From: Roseateles oligotrophus | Lineage (GTDB): Bacteria > Pseudomonadota > Gammaproteobacteria > Burkholderiales > Burkholderiaceae_C | Length of the DNA stretch: 64,000 bases | NCBI RefSeq assembly: GCF_025717515.1 | Contig: NZ_JAJIRN010000002.1 | Coordinates: forward strand, 558,001 to 622,000 | Direction of reading: 5' to 3' | Shown here: positions 27,622-35,863 of the stretch, one piece after another | How positions within the stretch are numbered: the stretch's first letter is position 1 | Layout: each line of letters opens with the position of its first letter | The notes under the pieces: generated by a model | Database searches by the model: none | Seen by the model: the letters and a program-made list of their open reading frames with translations, nothing else | What the model was told of the DNA's origin: nothing | Translations under genes and position numbers: made by a program

Positions 27622-29169
27622 ATGAACTTCCTTAGCAAGCTTCGAATCAGTCAACGCCTGGCATTGAGCTATGGTTTGCTGATTGTCCTGCTCACTATCA
27701 TCGGTGGCTATGGTGCCTATAGCGCCAACCGTCTGGCCAAGGATTTGGATCAGACGGCCAAGCAAAGCTTGGTCAAGATCGCTGGCGCGAACGCGCTTGA
27801 GGGTCAGGTCAACATCGTTGCCAGAGCCTCACGCGATTTGCTGTTGCTGGACTCAGCAGGAGCCATCAAGAAACAAAAGACGCTGATCGACGGCGCCCTC
27901 CAGGAAAGCGAAAAGCAACTCGCTGGTTTGCTGAATAACCCGGACCCCGGGCGTGAGTCCGAGCTGCTCAACCAACTCAAGGACGCACAGGCCAAGTTCT
28001 TTGCCTCGGTGGCCAAATTCCGCAAGGTGCAAGTGGACGGCAGCCCCGACGAGGCGCGCGAAAGCCTGATCACCGATGTCCGCCCGGCCCAGCAAAGCTA
28101 CCAGGAAGGGCTCAAGGGCTTGGTCGACCTGCAATTTGAAAACGCCAACAACCTGGCCCTCTCCGGTGGCGAACTCGCTCGCAGCTCGGTGCTGGTGACG
28201 GTGGTATTGGTGATCGCAGCGATCATCATCGGCAGCGTCGGCGGCCTGGCCATCGTGCGCTCCATCGTGGCTCCGATCAAGCAGGCACAAGCTGCCGCTG
28301 AAGCCATACGTAACGGCGACTTGACCCACGAGTTTGAAGCGGCGGGTTCGGACGAATTGGGCCAGATGCTGGACTCCATGCAGGCGATGCAGCAAGCGCT
28401 CGCCGGTGTCGTCAGCAGCGTTGGGGCTGCGGCCAATGATGTAGCCGAGAGCACCAGCCAAATTGTCGGTGGCAACGTCGATCTGTCTGACCGCACGGCA
28501 CGCTCGGCTTCAAGCCTGCAAACCACGGCCGCCTCGGTCGAGGAGATAGCCGCCAACCTGAGCGGTGCGAGCGAGTTGACGCGCAAGGCCGCAGGCATCG
28601 CCACCAAGGCCCGCAACTCGGCCTCCGCGGGTGGCAAGGTGGTGTCGCAAGTGGTGGCCACCATGCAGGAAATCAGCGCCAGCTCGCACAAGATTGGCGA
28701 CATCATCGGCGTGATTGACGGCATTGCTTTCCAGACCAATATCCTGGCGCTGAACGCCGCCGTCGAGGCCGCAAGGGCGGGCGAGCATGGCCGCGGCTTC
28801 GCGGTAGTGGCCTCCGAAGTGCGGGCCCTGGCCTCGCGTGCCGCCGGTGCCGCCAAGGAGATCAAGGTGCTGATTCAAGAATCGACCGTCAAGGTTGAAA
28901 CCGGCACCGCCTTGGTCAACAATGCCGGGGTCACGATCAGCAGCGTCGTCAATGAGGTCAATGACATGGGTCAGTTGATTGAGGAAATATCGCACTCGGC
29001 GCAAGAGCAGGCGACCGGCGTCGGCGTGGTGAACAACTCCATGAACGAGTTGGATCGCAGCACCCAGCAAAATGCCAGCTTGGTCAGTGCTCTGAGCAAA
29101 TCCACCGAGGCCCTGACCAGCAGCAGTTCCCGTTTGCTGGACGCGGTCGGATTCTTTCGGGTTCACTAG
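27622..29169 (+). CDS. Methyl-accepting chemotaxis protein
   Basis: A 515-residue chemoreceptor. The ATG at 27622 ([18 protein letters not shown]) was chosen because it puts the first membrane helix at residues about 13-33; an upstream extension is not family-like. The periplasmic part (about 35-190) is a four-helix-bundle sensor, with the second helix at about 190-212 ([21 protein letters not shown]), then HAMP and the signalling coiled coil with [23 protein letters not shown]. No ligand can be assigned. A sigma-28-like promoter lies upstream, fitting co-regulation with flagella. Confidence 0.93.
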   Translation: MNFLSKLRISQRLALSYGLLIVLLTIIGGYGAYSANRLAKDLDQTAKQSLVKIAGANALEGQVNIVARASRDLLLLDSAGAIKKQKTLIDGALQESEKQLAGLLNNPDPGRESELLNQLKDAQAKFFASVAKFRKVQVDGSPDEARESLITDVRPAQQSYQEGLKGLVDLQFENANNLALSGGELARSSVLVTVVLVIAAIIIGSVGGLAIVRSIVAPIKQAQAAAEAIRNGDLTHEFEAAGSDELGQMLDSMQAMQQALAGVVSSVGAAANDVAESTSQIVGGNVDLSDRTARSASSLQTTAASVEEIAANLSGASELTRKAAGIATKARNSASAGGKVVSQVVATMQEISASSHKIGDIIGVIDGIAFQTNILALNAAVEAARAGEHGRGFAVVASEVRALASRAAGAAKEIKVLIQESTVKVETGTALVNNAGVTISSVVNEVNDMGQLIEEISHSAQEQATGVGVVNNSMNELDRSTQQNASLVSALSKSTEALTSSSSRLLDAVGFFRVH

Positions 29170-29212
29170 GGCGTCAGCCTTCATAATCGATTACGGCAAC
29201 GCAAGGAAAGCA

Positions 29213-29557
29213 ATGAGAAAATTCAACTCCTCCCTGACTCAATGGTCTCGTGTGGGCCTTGGCCTGCTGAGTGCATTGCTGATCGCCACCAGCGCCGTGG
29301 CCGCGCCCAAGGTATTGAAAAAAGTGCCGCCCGAATTCCCTTCGGCTGCGACCAAGAAGGGCGTTACGTCGGGTTCAGTGAAGGCGCAATTGCTCATCGG
29401 ACCCGATGGCAAGGTGACCGAGGTTGTTATTTTGGAAGCGGCCCCGCCGAAGCTGTTTGACAAGGCCGTGATCGAAGCGCTGATGGAATGGCGCTTCGAG
29501 GGCAATGGCGAAAAGCAGACCCACGAGCTCAAACTCGTGTTCAATAGCGAGGACTGA
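29213..29557 (+). CDS. Short exported TonB C-terminal-domain protein
   Basis: A 114-residue protein. Residues about 1-32 form a signal peptide or anchor (hydrophobic VGLGLLSALLIATSAVA ending in an AxA site). Residues about 38-112 form one TonB C-terminal fold: PEFPSAATKKGVTSGSV, VTEVVILEAAPPKLFDKAV and EWRFEGNG. The proline-rich spacer that lets ordinary TonB span the periplasm is absent, so if cleaved this is a free periplasmic domain. Relatives are named energy transducer TonB, but a role in feeding receptors is unproven. It follows a chemoreceptor gene by 43 bases. Confidence 0.8.
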   Translation: MRKFNSSLTQWSRVGLGLLSALLIATSAVAAPKVLKKVPPEFPSAATKKGVTSGSVKAQLLIGPDGKVTEVVILEAAPPKLFDKAVIEALMEWRFEGNGEKQTHELKLVFNSED

Positions 29558-29564
29558 GTCTGCG

Positions 29565-29590
29565 CTGACAAACCCGGAAGGGTTTGTCAG
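29565..29590. terminator. Perfect 11-base-pair hairpin with GGAA loop after the TonB-C gene
   Basis: CTGACAAACCC (29565-29575) pairs exactly with GGGTTTGTCAG (29580-29590) around a GGAA tetraloop, 8 bases after the stop. No T-run follows (GCTGACG), so it may act as an mRNA 3'-end stabiliser or a factor-dependent stop rather than a classical intrinsic terminator. Confidence 0.55.
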
Positions 29591-29686
29591 GCTGACGAAG
29601 GATTGGGCGCGATACACGCGCACAAGTTGAACTCGCACTGGCGAAGCCGGGAGGCTTTGCTTGGCCGGCGAATGATCAGCCGCTTG

Positions 29687-30103
29687 TCAGCTTCCGCCGG
29701 CAGTCAAGATGTCGATAAGACGCTGCTTGTCGAAGCCCACGACGCGCTGCCCTTTGACCAAGAAGGTCGGCGTGCCCGGCGCCATCTGGGCGCGGTACAA
29801 CGCCGCGCAATCAGCATCGGTTTCGATAAAGCACTCGCTGTAGGCAATCTTCTCGGCATCCAGCCAAGTGCGTGCGCGCAGGCAAAACACACAGTTGCTG
29901 CTGGACAGCATGACGATGTCGCCGGGCCGCACCGTCGACCGCAACTTTTCCGCCTGGCCGCGGGTTTGCCAATGCTGGGCCACTTGAGACCCCCCCCACA
30001 TCAACAAGACAAGCAGCAGCAAGGGACCGAATTCGCGCAGCTTGCGCCAGTAGCGCTCCTGGCTGGTCAGCGCAATAGCTGCGCTTGTCTCGGGCGCGGC
30101 CAT
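29687..30103 (-). CDS. Membrane-anchored glutaredoxin-like protein
   Basis: A 138-residue protein. A single membrane helix (FGPLLLLVLLMWGG, residues about 25-40) is followed by a thioredoxin fold: VMLSSSNCVFCLRARTWLD gives the redox CVFC pair, GTPTFLVKGQRVVGFD gives the cis-proline TPT. The ordering fits a glutaredoxin/thioredoxin-like disulfide reductase held at the membrane, probably with the catalytic domain in the periplasm because the N-terminal side is basic. The partner is unknown. It lies 32 bases downstream of ridA on the same strand. Confidence 0.8.
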   Translation of the reverse strand: MAAPETSAAIALTSQERYWRKLREFGPLLLLVLLMWGGSQVAQHWQTRGQAEKLRSTVRPGDIVMLSSSNCVFCLRARTWLDAEKIAYSECFIETDADCAALYRAQMAPGTPTFLVKGQRVVGFDKQRLIDILTAGGS

Positions 30104-30135
30104 GGGAAACCTGAGCGGGCGCTAGCGGACTGAGT

Positions 30136-30483
30136 TCAGACCGCTGCGGTCACGACGATCTCAACCTTCCACTCGGGCCGGGCCAGTTTGGCCTCAACGG
30201 TAGCGCGCGGCGGCGTGTGGCCGGCCACGACCCAGGCGTCCCAAGCCGCGTTCATGCCGGGGAAGTCGGCTAGGTCGGCAATAAAGATCTGGGCGCGCAA
30301 GATCTTGGTCTTATCGCTGCCGGCGCGCGCCAGCAAGGCATCAATCGCCGCCAAAACCTGCGCCGTCTGCCCGGTGATGTCTTGGCTTGCATCTTCCGGC
30401 ACCTGGCCGGCCAGATAAACCACGCCATTGCAAACCGCCATCTCGGACATACGGGCGCCGACGTCGAATCTCTCGATACTCAT
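30136..30483 (-). CDS. RidA/YjgF-family imine deaminase
   Basis: A 115-residue RidA-family protein starting at ATG 30483 (MSIERFDVG). It has the family arginine in PPRATVEAKLARPEWKVEI, the residue that binds the carboxylate of reactive enamine/imine intermediates, and a final EIVVTAAV strand. Canonical members deaminate 2-aminoacrylate. This one diverges from classic RidA (MSEMAVCNGVVYLAGQVPED) and fits the Rid subfamilies of less certain substrate. The start is one base after the plsY stop, so the two genes are co-transcribed. Confidence 0.88.
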   Translation of the reverse strand: MSIERFDVGARMSEMAVCNGVVYLAGQVPEDASQDITGQTAQVLAAIDALLARAGSDKTKILRAQIFIADLADFPGMNAAWDAWVVAGHTPPRATVEAKLARPEWKVEIVVTAAV

Positions 30484-30484
30484 T

Positions 30485-31201
30485 TCAATTACCTTTTTTC
30501 TTCGGATGTTTATGCGAATGGCCATGAGCTTGCGGACCAAGGCCATGGGGGTGTTTCTTGCTGCTATCGGGCGGTGGCACGGCGCTGCCAGCCTTCTGAC
30601 CCAATCGACTCTCGGTCCCCTTCAGCAGCTTCTTGATATTTTCGGCGTGCCGCCAAACCAAGAGCAGGCCGATCACGATCAAGACGCCGACGATAGGGCC
30701 GCTGCCCCAGATCATCATCTGATAGACCGGCGCAAAGGCAGCGGACACCAGCGCCGCCAGTGAGGAATAGCGCGAGAAGTAGGCAATGATGGCCCAGGTA
30801 GCCAGCGTCGCCACCCCCAATAAGGGGTTCAAAGCCATGATCACGCCGGCTGCCGTGGCGACGCCCTTGCCGCCCTTGAAGCGGAAGAACAGCGGCCACA
30901 GATGGCCGAGAAAGGCCGTCAGTCCCACCAGGGCTGCGCTGCCTTCACCCAGGCCGAAACGTGCGCCGAAGAGCAAGACCAGCAGCACCGCCACATAACC
31001 CTTCAAAGCATCGAACAACAGCGTCAGCACGGCGGCAAGCTTGTTGCCCGAGCGCAGCACATTGGTAGCACCGGGATTGCCCGAGCCATAACTGCGCGGA
31101 TCGGACAGACCCATCAAACGACTGATGATGACGGCAAAGGACAGCGAGCCGATGAGGTAGCCGATGATGCCGGCCAGCAGGGGGAAAAGTAGATCTTGCA
31201 T
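30485..31201 (-). CDS. plsY: Acyl-phosphate:glycerol-3-phosphate acyltransferase with a basic C-terminal tail
   Basis: A 238-residue membrane enzyme transferring an acyl chain from acyl phosphate to glycerol 3-phosphate, the first step of phospholipid synthesis together with PlsX. The three signature loops are [25 protein letters not shown] and the later [10 protein letters not shown] region, between five or so helices. The last roughly 45 residues (after [12 protein letters not shown]) are an extra histidine-, proline- and lysine-rich tail ending [12 protein letters not shown], longer than the usual roughly 200-residue PlsY. Confidence 0.94.
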   Translation of the reverse strand: MQDLLFPLLAGIIGYLIGSLSFAVIISRLMGLSDPRSYGSGNPGATNVLRSGNKLAAVLTLLFDALKGYVAVLLVLLFGARFGLGEGSAALVGLTAFLGHLWPLFFRFKGGKGVATAAGVIMALNPLLGVATLATWAIIAYFSRYSSLAALVSAAFAPVYQMMIWGSGPIVGVLIVIGLLLVWRHAENIKKLLKGTESRLGQKAGSAVPPPDSSKKHPHGLGPQAHGHSHKHPKKKGN

Positions 31202-31276
31202 GGGGCGCTATTGTGGCCGCATTGCGCTTAAATTTTTCTCGATCCATCCGACATTGCGGGCGAGCACGCAATGCGC

Positions 31277-31771
31277 CTAGTCTGCACCGGCGCAGCTGAC
31301 CGCCCTCGCTCCCAGCAAATCGGGCAGGATTTTCGGGTCGATGCCGACCAAAAAACCGCGCCGACCGCCGTTGATACAGATGCTGGGCAGCGCCAAAATC
31401 GTCGCCTCAACAAACACCGGCATCGCCTTGCGCAAGCCGAAAGGCGAAGTGCCTCCGACCATATAGCCGCTATGCCGCTGCGCCACCTCGGGCTTGCAGG
31501 GTTCGACCTTTTTACAGGGGATTTGGCGCGCCAAGGCCTTCAAACTGACTTGCGCATCGCCATGCATCAACACGATCAAAGGCTGCGCTTTTTCATCCTG
31601 CATCACCAGGGTCTTGATCACCTGATGCTCGAGCACGCCGAGCTGACGCGCCGACTCTGCGGTACCCCCGCGCTCGACGTAATCGTAAACATGCTCGGCA
31701 AAAGCTATTTTGTGTTGCCGCAGAAATTGCGTCGCCGGCGTCTCGCTGACATGGGTGTTTTTCTTGGCCAT
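31277..31771 (-). CDS. ybaK: YbaK/EbsC-family Cys-tRNA(Pro) deacylase
   Basis: A 164-residue editing protein that hydrolyses Cys-tRNA(Pro), and other misacylated tRNAs, in trans. ATPATQFLRQHKIAFAEHVYDY opens the fold. The conserved lysine lies in HQVIKTLVMQ, and KKVEPCKPEVAQRHSGYMVGGTSPFG is the substrate-pocket block of this family. The ATG at 31771 gives MAKKNTHVS; a further 22 codons upstream look non-coding. It stands alone between plsY and a divergent binding-protein gene. Confidence 0.92.
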   Translation of the reverse strand: MAKKNTHVSETPATQFLRQHKIAFAEHVYDYVERGGTAESARQLGVLEHQVIKTLVMQDEKAQPLIVLMHGDAQVSLKALARQIPCKKVEPCKPEVAQRHSGYMVGGTSPFGLRKAMPVFVEATILALPSICINGGRRGFLVGIDPKILPDLLGARAVSCAGAD

Positions 31772-31869
31772 GGAATGATTTTCGCCCAAGTCGAACAACG
31801 GGCCACCGGACTCAACGTTAGTGCACAATCGTTCCACTTCAACGCCACACGGCTTCAGCGTGCCTCACC

Positions 31870-32607
31870 GTGAAAGCTCATTCTTTTGCGTGCTTTGCCT
31901 TCTTGCTATTGCCCGGTGTGGCCGGGGCGATCGACGTCCGAATGGCATTCGGCGAAAAAATTCCGCCCTTTTGCTTCCCCGAAACGAATTCGGGCATAGA
32001 GCTGGAGGTGATCGGGGAAGCGCTGGCCTACAAAGGCCATGTGCTCAAGCCCGTCTACGTGCCGTTTGCTCGAATTCCCCTGTCATTCAAGGACAAGACC
32101 GTCGACGCCGTCATGACCGATCTGGGCCAAGATCTCGGCTCGGTCGGCGGCCATTACGGCGCGCCGGCGGTCATTTACGACAATGTTTTCATCACCCTGC
32201 AAAGCCGTCAACTGCACCTCAAGAGGCCTGCCAACCTGCAAGGGCTGAGCGTCGTGTCGTTTCGGGGCGCGGCCGCAAGATACCCGAATTGGTTGAGCGA
32301 ATTGCAGGGTTCGAGGCATTACACCGAATTGAATGATCAAGAGGCGCAGGTCAAGACCTTGATGAAAGGTCGCTACGACGTGGTGCTGAGCGACCGCAAC
32401 ATCTTCAAGTACTTTGCCTTGAAGCTGAAAAAAGATGGCTTTGAAGTAGCGCCGGTGCAAGAGCATCCCTTCACGACCGTCAACCCGCAGGACTATCGCC
32501 CGATTTTTCGTGACCCCAAGGTACGCGATGACTTCAATCTGGGCCTCAAACAGCTCAAGGACAGCGGTCGGTTCCAGGCGATCTACGACAAGTATTTGAA
32601 AGAATAA
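31870..32607 (+). CDS. Periplasmic solute-binding protein, family 3 type, without transporter genes
   Basis: A 245-residue protein with GTG start at 31870 and a short signal peptide (FACFAFLLLPGVAGA). Both lobes of an amino-acid type binding protein are present: the first contains VDAVMTDLGQD, the second begins at KRPANLQGLSVVSFRG and includes GRYDVVLSDRNIFKYFAL; it ends with the usual FQAIYDKYLKE. No permease or ATPase gene is adjacent. It might serve an unlinked transporter or be a sensing protein. The ligand is not predictable. Confidence 0.82.
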   Translation: MKAHSFACFAFLLLPGVAGAIDVRMAFGEKIPPFCFPETNSGIELEVIGEALAYKGHVLKPVYVPFARIPLSFKDKTVDAVMTDLGQDLGSVGGHYGAPAVIYDNVFITLQSRQLHLKRPANLQGLSVVSFRGAAARYPNWLSELQGSRHYTELNDQEAQVKTLMKGRYDVVLSDRNIFKYFALKLKKDGFEVAPVQEHPFTTVNPQDYRPIFRDPKVRDDFNLGLKQLKDSGRFQAIYDKYLKE

Positions 32608-32667
32608 AGCGGCTTGCCGTCAGAATCGGGCCTGCGCAAATTCCCCATCATCAAGACCTGAACCTTC

Positions 32668-33747
32668 ATGACAACAGCCAAGCCCGAACTGACCCGCACC
32701 ATGCTCACCGTGCTGAGCATCGCCCTGTTGATGTTCACTTCGCTGTGGATACTGTCGCCTTTCATCGGTTCACTGATCTGGGCCACCATGATCGTGGTGG
32801 CGACCTGGCCCATGATGCGCGCCTTGCAGCGCCGTTTGTGGGGGCGCCGAAGCCTGGCCTCGCTGGTGATGGTGTTGCTGCTGCTGCTGGTCTTGTTTGT
32901 GCCCCTGACGATTGCACTGACGACGGTCGCCGCCCATGCCGACCAGGTGGTCACATTGATCAGCTCATTGAGTGTGGCCGACCTGCCTCAAGCCCCGGAT
33001 TGGCTGGCCTCGGTGCCGCTCGTTGGTGAGAGCCTGACCGTTGTCTGGCACCGTATTACCGTCGACGGCATCGCTCCTTTGGTGGCCCTGGCCAAACCAT
33101 ATATCGGGGTTTCGGTCAAATGGACCGCGGCGCAAGCCGGCAACCTGGGCTTGATCGGATTGCAATTTTTGCTAACTGTCGCCCTCGCCGGCATTCTGTA
33201 CAACAACGGCGAAACCGCCGCTCGCACGGTGCGGGGCTTTGGCCGCCGACTGGCCGGTGAACAAGGCGATGAAATGATGACCTTGGCGGGCCAAGCGATT
33301 CGCGGCGTGGCCATGGGCATTGTCGTGACCGCCTTGGTGCAATCGGTCTTGGGTGGTCTGGGTTTGTGGGTCGCCGGTGTGCCGGTGGCCGGTTTGCTGA
33401 CCGCCGTGATGCTGATGTTGTGCCTGGCGCAGATTGGTGTGTTGCCGGTGCTGGTGCCGGCGGTTGCCTGGCTGTACTGGGGCGGCGACAACGTCTGGGG
33501 CACGCTGCTTTTGCTCTGGACCATGGTGGTCGGCACGATGGACAACTTCCTGCGCCCCTGGCTGATCAAAAAGGGGGCCGATCTGCCGCTGCTCTTGATC
33601 TTCGCCGGCGTCATCGGCGGCCTTTTCGCCTTCGGCCTGGTCGGCCTTTTTATCGGCCCTGTCGTGCTGGCGGTGACCTACACCTTGCTGGACTCCTGGA
33701 TTGGTGACGCCCGGCCTGCAGCGGACATCAACGCTTCAGGGTCTTGA
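32668..33747 (+). CDS. AI-2E-family (PerM/YdiK-like) membrane transporter
   Basis: A 359-residue inner-membrane protein with about eight helices. The N-terminal pair includes LSIALLMFTSLWILSPFIGSL. A cytoplasmic/periplasmic segment (about 90-160) with LPQAPDWLASVPLVGE follows, and the C-terminal part is the conserved VIGGLFAFGLVGLFIGPVVLAVTY block split over the last two helices. Relatives export autoinducer-2 (TqsA) or work as Na+/H+ antiporters; function is uncertain. The 3' end overlaps convergent pbpC by 20 bases. Confidence 0.9.
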   Translation: MTTAKPELTRTMLTVLSIALLMFTSLWILSPFIGSLIWATMIVVATWPMMRALQRRLWGRRSLASLVMVLLLLLVLFVPLTIALTTVAAHADQVVTLISSLSVADLPQAPDWLASVPLVGESLTVVWHRITVDGIAPLVALAKPYIGVSVKWTAAQAGNLGLIGLQFLLTVALAGILYNNGETAARTVRGFGRRLAGEQGDEMMTLAGQAIRGVAMGIVVTALVQSVLGGLGLWVAGVPVAGLLTAVMLMLCLAQIGVLPVLVPAVAWLYWGGDNVWGTLLLLWTMVVGTMDNFLRPWLIKKGADLPLLLIFAGVIGGLFAFGLVGLFIGPVVLAVTYTLLDSWIGDARPAADINASGS

Positions 33748-35863
33748 GCGCCGCACCGCGCACCTCAAAGCGCAGTTGCTGCAAGACCTGACCCTGCGCG
33801 CCCAGCAAACGCAATTGATGCTGGCCCGGCCAAGGCGCCCAAGACCAGTGGCTGCCCGTTCCGAGCACCCGACCGTCCAACTCCCATTGGCCGGCCTGGC
33901 CCTCAAAGCGGATCATTTGGGCCTGTGGCGGGATGTCGGGGTCGAGCGCGTAGATGCTGCCGCCCAGCGGATTGCTGATACCTGATCCGCCATTTGAGCG
34001 CATCAAGGCGGTCGCCCGAATCTGCGTTTGCTCGGTGCCTTTGATGAACCATTCCGGCCGCGCCGGCTCGCGTTCCGCCTCGAACACAAGCTGCCGCTGC
34101 AACACGCCAGGCGGCGGCCGCGGTGGCCTTGAGGCTTGTCCCTGGTGCAAATAGTGAGCCAGCTTGGCCCAGATCGGCGCGGCGCCGCTGACCCCGCTGA
34201 CCCCATGCATCGCCTCGCCGCTGGCATTGCCGACCCAGACACCGATCGTGTAATGCTGCGTGAAACCCAGGCACCAGTTGTCACGCATGTCTTTGCTGGT
34301 GCCGGTCTTGACCGCCGCAAAGCCGGCCGTGGCCAGCACGCTGTCGAAGCCGAAGGTGCGGGCGCGCGCGTTGTTATCGGCCAGCATATCGGCGGTGATG
34401 AAGCTGGCCGCCGCCGTGCTGACACGGCGCGGCGCAGAAGCGCCTCGCTCGCTCAAACGCAGCGGCGTGAACTGCCCTCCATTCGCCATTGAGCGATAGG
34501 CATTACTCAGCGCCAGCAGGCTGACATCGGAGCTACCCAGCGCCAGCGAGAGGCCGTAAAAGCCGCTGGTCTCGGGCAAGGCCAGGCCCAGCGCATTGAA
34601 GCGCTCGAACAGACTTTCAGCACCTAACATCGCCGTCAAGCGCACCGCCGGCACGTTGAGGCTGTTGCCCAAGGCACTGCGGGCCGACACATAACCCTTG
34701 AACTCATGGTCGTAGTTCTGCGGCAGATACAGGCCCGCCGGCGTGCTGATCTGCGCCGGGGAGTCATCCAGCAGGCTGGCCGGCGTGATCAAGCGCTTCT
34801 CCAGCGCCAGTTGGTAGATGAAGGGCTTCAGGGTCGAACCCGGCTGGCGCCTTGCCAGCACCCCGTCAACCTGGGCCGCGCTCGACAGCTCCCCACTGGA
34901 GCCCACCCAGGCCAGCACCTGGCCGCTGGCGTTGTCCAGCACCAACACCGCGCCGTCCTCGACATTGCGGCCCGACAACTCGGCGAGCTGCTGTTTCAGC
35001 AGCGTCATGGCATAGCGCTGCAGGCGCGCGTCGAGGCTGCTGCGTTGCCGGGCCGGGCCGTCGGCGCGCAAGACCTGGCGGGCGAAATGCGGCGCCAGTT
35101 GCTCGCCCAGCGGCTTGGCCGGGCGGCGCGCCAGCAAGGCTTCGGTGTCGCCCTTGAGTGCCGCGCAGCCCTGCGCCTGCGCACGCCCCATCAGCCGCAG
35201 CAAGCCGCAGGCGCGCTGGGCCAAGAGCGCGGGTGAAGCATTCGGCGCGCGCAGCATCGCGGCGGCCAGCGCCGCTTCTTCCGGGCTGAGGCCGACCGGG
35301 TATTTACCGAACAGCGTCTGCGCAAGCGCATTGATGCCGACCAGTTCGCCGCGAAAAGGCACGCTATTCAGGTAGGCCTCAACAATCTGCGCCTTGCTCC
35401 ATTGACGCTCCAGCCGCCCGGCCAGCCAGACCTGGCCGAGCTTTTGAGGCAGGCTGCGCCCGCTCGCCGGGCGGGCCAAACCCGCATCGATCAAGCCGGC
35501 CAATTGCATCGTTAGGGTGGACGCACCGCTGGTGCGCGTATTCCACAAATTACCCCAGGCACTGCGTGCCACCGCGCTCCAGTCAACGCCGCTGTGCTCG
35601 TAAAAACGCTTGTCCTCGCCCAGCAACAAGGCCTGCAACAAGGCCGGCGACAGCTCGTCCAGCCCGACCCAATCGAGTGCGCGGCGTTGGTGATCCAGGC
35701 GCAGCGTCTGCAGGGCCTCGCCGCTCGCCGCCAGCAAGGTGAAGTCCGACACCCGGTGCGCGCTGCGCAACTGCTCGAAGCTGGGCTGGGCCAAGGCCGG
35801 CCCGGTCAGCCCTAGCCCTAGCCCAACCCACAGGGCCAACAGGCCGAACCAGCGTCCGATCAA
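33728..35863 (-). CDS. pbpC: Penicillin-binding protein 1C
   Basis: A 711-residue bifunctional peptidoglycan synthase with signal anchor (LLALWVGLGLGLTGPALA). The glycosyltransferase domain carries LLLGEDKRFYEHSGVDW and EAYLNSVPFRGEL. The transpeptidase has QPGSTLKPF (S-x-x-K), SALGNSLNVP (S-x-N) and AVKTGTSKDMRDNW (K-T-G), and a C-terminal BiPBP_C domain is present. It starts at TTG 35863, and its TTGA overlaps the stop of the macroglobulin gene, so the two are co-translated, as in the E. coli yfhM-pbpC pair; together they are thought to repair cell wall and trap attacking proteases. Confidence 0.95.
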   Translation of the reverse strand: MIGRWFGLLALWVGLGLGLTGPALAQPSFEQLRSAHRVSDFTLLAASGEALQTLRLDHQRRALDWVGLDELSPALLQALLLGEDKRFYEHSGVDWSAVARSAWGNLWNTRTSGASTLTMQLAGLIDAGLARPASGRSLPQKLGQVWLAGRLERQWSKAQIVEAYLNSVPFRGELVGINALAQTLFGKYPVGLSPEEAALAAAMLRAPNASPALLAQRACGLLRLMGRAQAQGCAALKGDTEALLARRPAKPLGEQLAPHFARQVLRADGPARQRSSLDARLQRYAMTLLKQQLAELSGRNVEDGAVLVLDNASGQVLAWVGSSGELSSAAQVDGVLARRQPGSTLKPFIYQLALEKRLITPASLLDDSPAQISTPAGLYLPQNYDHEFKGYVSARSALGNSLNVPAVRLTAMLGAESLFERFNALGLALPETSGFYGLSLALGSSDVSLLALSNAYRSMANGGQFTPLRLSERGASAPRRVSTAAASFITADMLADNNARARTFGFDSVLATAGFAAVKTGTSKDMRDNWCLGFTQHYTIGVWVGNASGEAMHGVSGVSGAAPIWAKLAHYLHQGQASRPPRPPPGVLQRQLVFEAEREPARPEWFIKGTEQTQIRATALMRSNGGSGISNPLGGSIYALDPDIPPQAQMIRFEGQAGQWELDGRVLGTGSHWSWAPWPGQHQLRLLGAQGQVLQQLRFEVRGAALKTLKR

